Source of the DNA: an uncultured Clostridia bacterium
GTDB lineage: Bacteria > Bacillota > Clostridia > Oscillospirales > Acutalibacteraceae
Reading direction: 5' to 3'
Length of the DNA stretch: 42,156 bases
NCBI GenBank assembly: GCA_947624835.1
Contig: CANQLX010000008.1
Span: forward strand, 1-42,156
The notes beneath the pieces are model-generated. The model saw only the letters and a list, made by a program, of their open reading frames with translations, did no database searches and was not told the DNA's origin. This document shows, in pieces, positions 17,044-24,197 of the stretch; position 1 is the first letter of the stretch; every line of letters starts with the position of its first letter. The translations under genes and the position numbers were made by a program.

Positions 17044-17059
17044 ATAAATGTGTTAATAT
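17031..17059 (+). promoter_or_regulatory. Possible rex promoter
   Basis: TTTACT (17031-17036) and TAATAT (17054-17059) are 17 bp apart, with TGT before the -10 box (extended -10). Both boxes match four of six consensus positions, and the -35 lies in the tail of the terminator. Confidence 0.4.
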
Positions 17060-17073
17060 ACTTCTGTAATACT

Positions 17074-17091
17074 ATGTCAAAAAATTAACAA
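17074..17091. promoter_or_regulatory. Likely Rex operator (own gene)
   Basis: ATGTCAAAAAATTAACAA matches the known Rex site TTGTTAA-N4-TTAACAA at 12 of the 14 fixed positions, with a perfect right half. It lies just after the predicted promoter and 23 bp before the rex ATG, where binding would block transcription. Confidence 0.6.
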
Positions 17092-17114
17092 ATTATCAGG
17101 TCGGTGAAATTGTA

Positions 17115-17774
17115 ATGCACAGATATAAAAATATTTCCTCCCCTGTGATAAAGCGTCTGCCGAGATATTATCGATTCCTCGGAGAACTCCGTGACAAGGG
17201 TGTTATACGTATATCATCAAGGGAGCTTTCGGATAAAATGGGGTTCACAGCCTCCCAGATTAGACAAGATCTAAACTGCTTCGGCGGCTTCGGTCAGCAG
17301 GGTTACGGCTATCCGGTGGAAAGCCTATATAACGAGATAGGTCATATACTCGGACTTGACCATACCTACAATGCAATACTTATCGGAGCGGGAAATCTCG
17401 GAAAGGCTGTTGCAATGCATATGTCCTTTGAAAAAAGAGGCTTCAGGCTTACGGCAATATTCGATAATGATCCCAAAAAAATCGGGACGAATATACGGGA
17501 TATAAGGATATCGGATCTTGACAGCCTTGAACGGTTCTGTTCGGAAAACAAAACCGATGCGGCAATTTTCTGTGTGCCGAAAAATGCGGCTCATGAAATA
17601 GCTGACAGACTGTATAAAGTCGGTGTCAGAAATTACTGGAATTTCAGCCACTACGACCTTTCCGTACACTATGATGATATAATAGTTGAAAATGTACATC
17701 TTAACGACAGCCTTATGATATTATGCTATAAAATTTCGGACGCCAATGACCTTACCGACAATACTACAGCATAA
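17115..17774 (+). CDS. rex: Redox-sensing transcriptional repressor Rex
   Basis: Rex binds DNA when NAD+ is high and lets go when NADH builds up, so it controls fermentation and respiration genes in Gram-positive bacteria. The 219-residue protein has the N-terminal winged helix (residues 10-80, with SSRELSDKMGFTASQIRQDL as the reading region) and the NADH-binding Rossmann domain starting with IGAGNLGKA (90-98). Both are complete. The ATG at 17115 suits the family's start, with a weak GGTGAAA upstream. A Rex-type operator just before the gene points to autorepression. The CLC gene follows after 18 bp and may be under the same control. Confidence 0.95.
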   Translation: MHRYKNISSPVIKRLPRYYRFLGELRDKGVIRISSRELSDKMGFTASQIRQDLNCFGGFGQQGYGYPVESLYNEIGHILGLDHTYNAILIGAGNLGKAVAMHMSFEKRGFRLTAIFDNDPKKIGTNIRDIRISDLDSLERFCSENKTDAAIFCVPKNAAHEIADRLYKVGVRNYWNFSHYDLSVHYDDIIVENVHLNDSLMILCYKISDANDLTDNTTA

Positions 17775-17792
17775 CAAATACCGGATACAAAT

Positions 17793-19088
17793 ATGAAGAA
17801 AAAAATTATAATACCTCGGATTAAAGCAGCAGAACCTCCGAAAAGGGATATACGGCATTACATTATATATCTTGTTCATACCGTAATATTCTGTATATGT
17901 GCACTTGTTATAGGAATAATAACAGGTGCCTTTGATGCTGCGTTTATAAGTGTGCTTACATTTTTGACAGGCATCAGGGAAGAATATCCCTTTTATTTCA
18001 CACCGTTTCTGTTTCTTGCGGGATTACTGATATATTTTCTTTTTGACCGTTTCAGCCGAGAGAAACCTAACACAATATCTCTTGACTTCGGTAATGAGCG
18101 TGATATGAGGGCAAAAACAAAGCTCAGGCTCATTCCTCTTGTTATTTTAGGAACATGGCTGACACAGCTTTTCGGAGGAATTGCCGGAACGGAAAATGCC
18201 GCAATACAGACAGGCGGAACGCTCGGAAGTCTTGTATCCGGCAGGCTTTCCCTAAAAAACAGGGACTGTGCAAAAATACTCACCGTGACGGGTCTTGCTG
18301 CTTCATTCGGAGGACTTTTCGGTACACCGGTTGCGGCAATATTCTTTGCCGTGGAGGTGATTTCGCCCGGATATATCGACGTAACCTCACTGCTGCCTGC
18401 AATGATAGCCGCATATAGCTCCGATTTTGTTTCACGGCTGCTTGGAACAGAAAAGCTTGCCTTCGGATCCTATATTCATATAGATTTCAGTGTAAGCCTT
18501 GTCGTAATAATATTTTTATTGGCGGTAGTTTTCGGAACAGTCGGCGGTTTGTTCGCATTTCTGTTTAAAAAGACAAAAAAGCTTCTGTCAGCAATTATTC
18601 CCAACCCCTATTTTAAAATTGCCTTAATCGGCATACTTGTGAGTGCATTATCACTATTTGTTTTTTCGGGCAGATACAGCGGAACCGGAATTGCTGTTGT
18701 CAAGGATATTTTTAGCGGCAGTGATGTGTATTACACGGATTTTATTCTCATATTTATTCTTACGCTGCTTACTCTTTCGGCAGGCTATCAGGGCGGAGTA
18801 TTCATTCCGCTTTTTGCAATAGGCTCATCACTGGGTGCGGTTATAGCCGTATTTTTTAATATGCCTGTTGCCTTGACGGCTGCTATGGGCTGCACCGCAG
18901 TATTCGGGGCGGCGACAAATACTCTCCTTGCACCTATATTTCTCGGTGCGGAGATATTTGGTTATGAGTATATTCCGTATTTTTTTGCCGTATGTGTGAT
19001 TGCCTATATCTTCAACGGAAACAACTGCATATATTCAGCCGGAACAAACAGGATTGCCGTGCCTCACCTACTGATGATAAAGAAGTAA
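17793..19088 (+). CDS. CLC-family chloride channel/transporter
   Basis: A 431-residue membrane protein of the CLC family with about ten hydrophobic segments. The usual three pore motifs can be placed. GTENAAIQTG replaces the common GREGPTVQLG but keeps the gating glutamate; FGTPVAAIFFAVEV lies in the middle; and AGYQGGVFIPLFAIGSSLG is the third. It lacks the CBS domains found in eukaryotic CLCs. The usual proline after the glutamate is changed, so ion choice (chloride, fluoride or other) cannot be assumed; no fluoride riboswitch is seen upstream. The ribosome site is poor, and the start is 18 bp after rex, which suggests translational coupling or shared transcription. Confidence 0.88.
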   Translation: MKKKIIIPRIKAAEPPKRDIRHYIIYLVHTVIFCICALVIGIITGAFDAAFISVLTFLTGIREEYPFYFTPFLFLAGLLIYFLFDRFSREKPNTISLDFGNERDMRAKTKLRLIPLVILGTWLTQLFGGIAGTENAAIQTGGTLGSLVSGRLSLKNRDCAKILTVTGLAASFGGLFGTPVAAIFFAVEVISPGYIDVTSLLPAMIAAYSSDFVSRLLGTEKLAFGSYIHIDFSVSLVVIIFLLAVVFGTVGGLFAFLFKKTKKLLSAIIPNPYFKIALIGILVSALSLFVFSGRYSGTGIAVVKDIFSGSDVYYTDFILIFILTLLTLSAGYQGGVFIPLFAIGSSLGAVIAVFFNMPVALTAAMGCTAVFGAATNTLLAPIFLGAEIFGYEYIPYFFAVCVIAYIFNGNNCIYSAGTNRIAVPHLLMIKK

Positions 19089-19090
19089 TA

Positions 19091-19143
19091 AATATCCCCC
19101 ATGCAAGCATATTTTTATGTAAAGACATGGAGGGATATTTTTA
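19091..19143 (+). terminator. Hairpin between the CLC gene and bofA, covering the bofA ribosome site
   Basis: The arms 19091-19103 and 19126-19139 pair over about 12 bp, with two unpaired bases on the right side and a 22-base loop. A short T-run follows. The right arm contains GGAGGG, the ribosome site of the next gene, so the structure could end the CLC transcript or hide the bofA start. Confidence 0.5.
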
Positions 19144-19403
19144 TGGAGAACCTGATAATACCCGCAATATGTGCGGCTGTAATGCTTACGCTTATTATAA
19201 TACATCTGATAATGCACTCAAAGCATCCTGTAAGATCGTCCCTGCTTTCCCTTTTGCCGGGGATAGCTGCCCTGCTGTGCGTAAATCTTATATCGGGATA
19301 TACGAATGTAACTGTACCCGTAAGTCCTCTTTCCCTCTCCGTTTCGGCAGTTCTCGGAATACCGGGAGTTACGTGCCTGCTTATCATTCAGAGAATTTTG
19401 TGA
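19143..19403 (+). CDS. bofA: BofA-family protein (pro-sigma-K processing inhibitor type)
   Basis: An 86-residue membrane protein with two or three hydrophobic segments. The C-terminal run SPLSLSVSAVLGIPGVTCLL matches the BofA family, whose Bacillus member holds back the SpoIVFB protease in the forespore outer membrane during sporulation. The ATG at 19143 has GGAGGG 7 bp upstream; a longer frame from 19101 starts inside the hairpin and is rejected. In Bacillus bofA sits beside recR; here it lies between a CLC gene and the B12 operon. Some clostridia carry BofA without a clear sigma-K pathway, so its role here is open. Confidence 0.75.
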   Translation: MENLIIPAICAAVMLTLIIIHLIMHSKHPVRSSLLSLLPGIAALLCVNLISGYTNVTVPVSPLSLSVSAVLGIPGVTCLLIIQRIL

Positions 19404-19419
19404 AAGAGCGGACTTCTGC

Positions 19420-19449
19420 TTGACACGGTGGGGTTGGATATGTTATAGT
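19420..19449 (+). promoter_or_regulatory. Strong promoter of the B12 operon
   Basis: A perfect TTGACA (19420-19425) and TATAGT (19444-19449) are 18 bp apart, with TGT before the -10. The transcript would begin near 19456, so the leader to the first ATG is about 355 bases. Confidence 0.7.
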
Positions 19450-19474
19450 ATAGGGGAAGTTAATATTTCAATAT

Positions 19475-19665
19475 GCGGTGCTGACGGTGTGCATTTTGGG
19501 TTATTTATATACGAGGTGCTGCTGAGTGACTGTACTTGATCAGGTCAGGCATGACAGCGGCGGTACACCGACAGGTAATTGGGAATCCGGTGCAAATCCG
19601 GAACAACCGTCATTACTGTGATTGGCTCTGTGCCATAAGTCAGAATACTCCCGCATTTGAGGTTA
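19475..19665 (+). ncRNA. Cobalamin riboswitch aptamer
   Basis: The conserved core reads GGGAATCCGGTGCAAATCCGG (19581-19601), then CATTACTGTGA, and the B12 box AGTCAGAATACTCCCGC (19638-19654). These are the hallmarks of the RF00174 class, which folds around adenosylcobalamin or a related corrinoid. GGTGT near 19486 can pair with ACACC at 19565-19569 to close an outer stem. The outer limits given are approximate. A terminator follows 100 bp downstream, so the likely action is to stop transcription of the uptake operon when B12 is plentiful. Confidence 0.9.
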
Positions 19666-19766
19666 TGCAAGCTTGGACGATGAAGAAGTGCAGCCGATTT
19701 TTATATAACGGTGTCGATTGTGCTTCTTTTCGGTACGGTTTGCTCCGCTGTGTGATGATCTGTTGT

Positions 19767-19800
19767 GCCTTCTTTGTATCCTTGCAGAGAAGGCTTTTTT
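19767..19800 (+). terminator. Riboswitch expression-platform terminator
   Basis: A perfect 7-bp stem (19767-19773 and 19788-19794) with a 14-base loop is followed by six T. It lies between the cobalamin aptamer and the first gene (ATG 19812), the right place for B12-dependent termination. Confidence 0.85.
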
Positions 19801-19811
19801 ACGGTGATATT

Positions 19812-20126
19812 ATGGGAAATACGGACAAAAGAATTTATGCTTTGAATATTCTTCGCCAAAAATATGCTGATCTTGGCAGACTGCCTAAACGCAGTGATTT
19901 TGATGGTGATACGGTTTGTTTTATAAAACAGAAGCTCGGACCATGGCCGAGAGCACTTGAGGCGGCAGGTCTTAAAGAACCGCCGAGGATGTCCGCTAAG
20001 GAGAGGAGCAGGGTGAAAAGAGAGAGAAGCCGTAAAAGAAGAAAGTTGTATAAAAAATACTTATCCGAAAATTCTGATAGTACAGCATATGAGGAAAGTC
20101 TTACAGATATAAATACGGAGGGATAA
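19812..20126 (+). CDS. Small HNH-associated-repeat protein, first gene of the B12 operon
   Basis: A 104-residue basic protein. Its first half is a single repeat of the kind found beside HNH and homing endonucleases (YALNILRQKYADLGRLPKRS, ending KLGPWPRALEAAGL), thought to bind DNA as a small helical module. There is no nuclease motif. The second half is a strongly basic helix (KERSRVKRERSRKRRK) and an acidic tail. The ATG at 19812 is the first after the terminator; the frame remains open upstream through the riboswitch, which is not coding. It is 2 bp from the next gene, whose ribosome site lies in its last codons, so the two are coupled. A regulatory role is possible but not shown. Confidence 0.7.
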   Translation: MGNTDKRIYALNILRQKYADLGRLPKRSDFDGDTVCFIKQKLGPWPRALEAAGLKEPPRMSAKERSRVKRERSRKRRKLYKKYLSENSDSTAYEESLTDINTEG

Positions 20127-20128
20127 AA

Positions 20129-22156
20129 ATGAAAACAAAAACAAAAATTTTGTCATGCACAACAGCGGCAGCTCTTATTTGCTCAATATTACCTTTTGCA
20201 GTGTCGGCGGAAAATGAGAACGGCAAGGTAAGAGTAGTTGTTGAAAACAACACCTATAAGGTGGCTGACGGAGCAAAGTGGGAGGGCACGCTTGTTGATG
20301 AATGGGTGGAGCTTGAACCGGGTTCTACCGCTGAAAGCATTATTACTGAAGTAATGCAGGAAAATGGCTATGCCGACCCGATAGAATCCGGAACATACGG
20401 AAGCTATATCTCAAGCGTAAACGGAATTACATCTGGCGATGGTTCGGAACTTGAGGGCAGTGCATACCCCGGCTGGCTTGTCGGTTATAATGACTGGTAT
20501 GGAAATAACGGTATATCAACGCTTGGAATATCGGACGGTGACGAGATATTTATTTCATATTCGCTCGATATGGGAGTGGATATCGGAAGTGACTACAACA
20601 ACACAAGCACGGCTCTCAAATCACTTAAAATAGAAAATGCAGAGCTTTCAAACGCTTTTTCTTCCGATATAACCGATTATACAATAACGCTTAACGAGGG
20701 TGTGAACAGCATAAGAGTTACACCCACAGCAGAAAATAAATATTACAGATACAGGATATATAAAAACGAATATACTCCCGATAAGGATAACGATTACAAA
20801 AGGTCACAATATATCCCCGTTTCGGACGGAGATACCGTTTACATAGGCATAGGAAACAGTAATTGGCAGTATCTCGGGGATAATGTTCAGGAAACCGTTT
20901 ATGAGCTGAAAATTAATACTCCTGCGGAGCAGTCCTCAATGGGGGAGGGTAATACCGAGCCGTCCGGAGAGCAGAAGGATCTTACGGAGATAAATAAAAT
21001 AATTGAGGAAACAACATCTGACATAAAAGCAAATGAACAGCTTTCCGTTGTGGGAAATGAATGGGAAATATTTGCCCTTGCACGTTTTGGAGCGATTGAT
21101 GATACGGTTAAAAACGATTATGTAAAAAATCTGTCGGAGTACCTCGCAAATACAGAGCTGAGGAGGGCGACGGATATTGCAAAATATACAATAACCCTTA
21201 CCTCGCTCGGCTATGATATGGAGGATTTTGGGGGCATAAATTATATATCGGCACTTTCCGATTATAATTTCTGCACCAATCAGGGAATAAACGGTGCAGT
21301 ATATACGCTTCTTGCACTTGATACAAAAAATTATGAAATTCCGGCATCAGCTGAGGGAGCAGAGCAGAATACAAGGGAGGGTCTTATAGACTTCGTTCTT
21401 TCAAAGCAGCTTGAGGACGGCGGCTGGGCATTTTTCGGCAATAATTATGAGCCGGATATGACAGGAATGGTTTTACAGTCGCTTGCACCATATTATGATA
21501 AGAATGAAAATGTCACGGAAGCCGTGGATAAGGCTTTGCTGCTTCTTTCGGAAAAGCAGAACGCAGACGGTACATATACCTCCTACGGTGCTCCGGGCTG
21601 CGAAAACAGTGCTCAGATAATCTGTGCCCTTTGCGCTCTCGGAATTGATCCCGATACAGATACACGCTTTGTAAAGAGCGGAGGAAGTGCACTTGACGGT
21701 CTTTGCTCGTTCTATTTAAGCGGAGAGGGGGCTTTTTCACACAATCTCGGAGGAATGGCTAACGGTATGTCAACCGATCAGGCATTTTATGCATTGTGTG
21801 CCTACAACCGTCTGGTAAATGGCCGGACAAGCCTCTATGATATGACAGATATTAAAAGCAGCAGTGATAACGAAAATTCCGAAAACAGCGAACAGTCACA
21901 GGACAGCGAGGTTTCCGAAAACGGTGAGCAGTCACAGAACAGCGAAAATTCCGACAAAACAACCGTGATTGAGCAATCGGGAAATGATAAGGGACAGAGC
22001 GGAGTCGAACAGTCATCGGAAAATATCAGTAGCAGTAAAAATACATCTGCCGTGCAAACAGGTGACAGCGGAATAATATACTACGTTTTTGTAGTACTTG
22101 CAGCATCAGCATTTATTGCTGTACTTGTATATAAAAAGCCGAAATCTGACAGATAA
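20129..22156 (+). CDS. Surface protein with DUF4430 and alpha-toroid domains, transcobalamin-like
   Basis: A 675-residue exported protein. In order it has: a signal peptide (1-27, cut after AVSA); a DUF4430/transcobalamin-C-like domain (about 58-153, ending SLDMGVDIG); a cadherin-like beta-sandwich (about 162-263); a prenyltransferase/squalene-cyclase type alpha-toroid (about 285-570, with repeats such as QLEDGGWAF and QKNADGTYT-like QNADGTYTS); a Ser/Glu/Asn linker (about 575-640); and VQTGD followed by a membrane helix (about 646-668) and a basic tail. Human intrinsic factor and transcobalamin also combine an alpha-toroid with this C-terminal fold, in reverse order. With the riboswitch upstream and ECF genes downstream, it is a strong candidate for cell-surface corrinoid capture. 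VQTG may be a sortase signal. Confidence 0.8.
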   Translation: MKTKTKILSCTTAAALICSILPFAVSAENENGKVRVVVENNTYKVADGAKWEGTLVDEWVELEPGSTAESIITEVMQENGYADPIESGTYGSYISSVNGITSGDGSELEGSAYPGWLVGYNDWYGNNGISTLGISDGDEIFISYSLDMGVDIGSDYNNTSTALKSLKIENAELSNAFSSDITDYTITLNEGVNSIRVTPTAENKYYRYRIYKNEYTPDKDNDYKRSQYIPVSDGDTVYIGIGNSNWQYLGDNVQETVYELKINTPAEQSSMGEGNTEPSGEQKDLTEINKIIEETTSDIKANEQLSVVGNEWEIFALARFGAIDDTVKNDYVKNLSEYLANTELRRATDIAKYTITLTSLGYDMEDFGGINYISALSDYNFCTNQGINGAVYTLLALDTKNYEIPASAEGAEQNTREGLIDFVLSKQLEDGGWAFFGNNYEPDMTGMVLQSLAPYYDKNENVTEAVDKALLLLSEKQNADGTYTSYGAPGCENSAQIICALCALGIDPDTDTRFVKSGGSALDGLCSFYLSGEGAFSHNLGGMANGMSTDQAFYALCAYNRLVNGRTSLYDMTDIKSSSDNENSENSEQSQDSEVSENGEQSQNSENSDKTTVIEQSGNDKGQSGVEQSSENISSSKNTSAVQTGDSGIIYYVFVVLAASAFIAVLVYKKPKSDR

Positions 22157-22220
22157 ATAATGAGCAGCAGGCATTGTAACGTGCCTGCTGTTTATGATAT
22201 GCATAATATTCGGAAGTGAT

Positions 22221-23303
22221 ATGAAAATGAAAGATTTTTTAAATAAAAATAAAAAAGGTATTACCTTCGGCATAGTGACGGTAATAGTTCTTGCAGCGGC
22301 ATTTTTCATCGGAGGTAATAACAACAAAACAGATATACCCACATCCCCCAAAAAGGAAGTATTACAGGTATCAACGGTAGATAATGAAAATAATACCGCT
22401 CTGAACAATTTCGAGGAAAATACGGAAAGCCATGCTCAATCTGCGGCTGAGAGTATTGTGTCGGAAAATAAAACCAAAGAAAAATCAAAGAACGAATCCG
22501 GTATTATAAGCAGCAAATCCGAAAAAACAGATAAGGGTGGGGCTGCGGACATAAATTCGGATACATCGTCGGCGGAGTCACCCGCCCGGGGTGGAACACC
22601 GAATACGGTGAATAATGAGGAAGGAAAAAATCCGACACATAATGACTCACAAAATAATGATAATAAGTCACCATATAACAAACCTCAATCGGGTATCAAT
22701 ACCCCTGCAACCGACAACACACCAAATGAGGAAAACGAAGTACATGATAAAACTGAAACAGAAACTTTTAAAAAAGAAAACACAGCAACGAATAAATCGG
22801 AGACCGAGGTCGGGGAGCAGAAAAGCTCACAATCCGAAAAATCACAGTCAGAAATTTCAAAGCCTGTTTCCCACGAACAGGAAAGCAGTGAGGACGATAG
22901 TAATTACTGCACTTTCTATATAAATTGTACAACCGCCTTGAACAATAATGAACTAAACGATAAAAAACGTAAGCTTCTGCCGTCGGACGGATATATAATC
23001 AAAGAAGCAGAGGTGAGCTTTGAGGAGGGGGAGTCAGCCTTTGATGTGCTGAAAAGAGTATGCAGGAATAACAATATTATCCTTGAATTTTCAATTACAC
23101 CAATGACCAATGCGGCATACATAGAGGGAATAAATAATTTGTATGAATTTGACTGCGGCAGTCTTTCGGGGTGGACATACAGTGTAAACGGTACATTTCC
23201 GAATGTAGGCTGCTCCGAATATAAATTATCGGACGGAGATAAAGTTGAATTTCTTTATACCTGTAACCTCGGTGCGGATGTCGGAAATTATTATCGGGGG
23301 TAA
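22221..23303 (+). CDS. Membrane-anchored DUF4430 protein of the B12 operon
   Basis: A 360-residue protein with an N-terminal membrane helix (about 13-31), a long low-complexity stretch rich in Ser, Glu, Asn, Lys and Thr (about 32-235), and a C-terminal DUF4430/transcobalamin-C-like domain (about 265-355). That domain contains GESAFDVLKRVC, GWTYSVNG and LSDGDKVEFLYTCNLGADVG, and its end closely resembles the matching part of the preceding surface protein. The helix would hold it in the membrane, with the linker lifting the domain through the wall. The ATG at 22221 follows GGAAG closely; ATG 22227 is an alternative. It likely hands corrinoid to the ECF importer encoded next; that is inference. 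Confidence 0.78.
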   Translation: MKMKDFLNKNKKGITFGIVTVIVLAAAFFIGGNNNKTDIPTSPKKEVLQVSTVDNENNTALNNFEENTESHAQSAAESIVSENKTKEKSKNESGIISSKSEKTDKGGAADINSDTSSAESPARGGTPNTVNNEEGKNPTHNDSQNNDNKSPYNKPQSGINTPATDNTPNEENEVHDKTETETFKKENTATNKSETEVGEQKSSQSEKSQSEISKPVSHEQESSEDDSNYCTFYINCTTALNNNELNDKKRKLLPSDGYIIKEAEVSFEEGESAFDVLKRVCRNNNIILEFSITPMTNAAYIEGINNLYEFDCGSLSGWTYSVNGTFPNVGCSEYKLSDGDKVEFLYTCNLGADVGNYYRG

Positions 23304-23306
23304 AAA

Positions 23307-24197
23307 ATGAATATCGGATTTATGAAATATCACCCCCTGACACAGTTTGTATTCTTTTTATCCGTACTGTCTGTTACTATGCTTATAATGCACCCTGTTT
23401 TTCTTGTAATCTCACTTGCAGCAGGAAGTGCCTATGTTCTGTATTCGGGCGGAGTACGGAAATTTCTGAGAATTTTCGGAATGACGGCTGTTTTATCAAT
23501 ATTAATAATAATTATAAATTGCCTTGTAAGCCACGGCGGAATTACGGTAATAACATACCTCCCCGACGGAAACGCACTCACGCTTGAAGCAATTATTTTC
23601 GGATTTGCGGCGGCATTACTTATGTCGGGTGTAGTGAATTGGTTCTATTCGGTAAATAAGATACTTACCTCGGACAGAATAATATATCTTTTCGGACGAT
23701 TTTCTCCAAAGCTTGCACTTCTCATTTCCATGACACTTAATTTCATTTCAAGATTCAGAACACATCTCAGCTCAGTCCGTGCCGCACAATATGCTCTCGG
23801 CAGGGATGTGAAAAACGGTAAACCGCTCACAAGAATAAGCAACGGAATAAGAATATTTTCCGCTATGATACAGTGGTCGCTCGAAAATTCGGTCGATACG
23901 GCTGACTCAATGAAAAGCCGCGGCTATGGTCTTAAAAAACGCACCTGCTTTACGCTTTTCCGCATAAATGCAAGGGATATTCTCACGATCGGTATAACGC
24001 TTTTTTCTGATGTTTATATAATAACTGTATTTATTGCAGGCAGACTTGATTATTCCTATTATCCTTATTTTGAAATATCCCAATCGGATATATTTACAAT
24101 ATCGGTTTATGCCGTATTTGCCCTGTCGTGCCTGCTGCCGCTTATTACCGATATAACGGAGGACGTAAAATGGAAATATATTCAGTCGAAAATCTGA
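23307..24197 (+). CDS. ECF transporter transmembrane protein EcfT
   Basis: EcfT is the scaffold that links the two ATPases to the substrate-binding S-component of an energy-coupling-factor importer. The 296-residue protein has about six hydrophobic segments and the coupling motif SMKSRGYG (201-208, with SRG at 204-206) that inserts in the ATPases. The start is 4 bp after the DUF4430 gene, with a GGGGG stretch serving as ribosome site. Its last 28 bases overlap the start of the fused ATPase-S gene, a sign of tight coupling. It belongs to a dedicated (group I) set because its own S-component is encoded beside it. Confidence 0.88.
   Translation: MNIGFMKYHPLTQFVFFLSVLSVTMLIMHPVFLVISLAAGSAYVLYSGGVRKFLRIFGMTAVLSILIIIINCLVSHGGITVITYLPDGNALTLEAIIFGFAAALLMSGVVNWFYSVNKILTSDRIIYLFGRFSPKLALLISMTLNFISRFRTHLSSVRAAQYALGRDVKNGKPLTRISNGIRIFSAMIQWSLENSVDTADSMKSRGYGLKKRTCFTLFRINARDILTIGITLFSDVYIITVFIAGRLDYSYYPYFEISQSDIFTISVYAVFALSCLLPLITDITEDVKWKYIQSKI

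Noticed and set aside
17775..17792. Fluoride riboswitch before the CLC gene
   Set aside because: Only 18 bp separate rex from the CLC start, too short for the roughly 60-base fluoride aptamer.
19536..19811. Frame that would extend the small HNH-repeat protein upstream through the leader
   Set aside because: It would read through the cobalamin riboswitch core and terminator, which are non-coding; the ATG at 19812 fits the domain's start.
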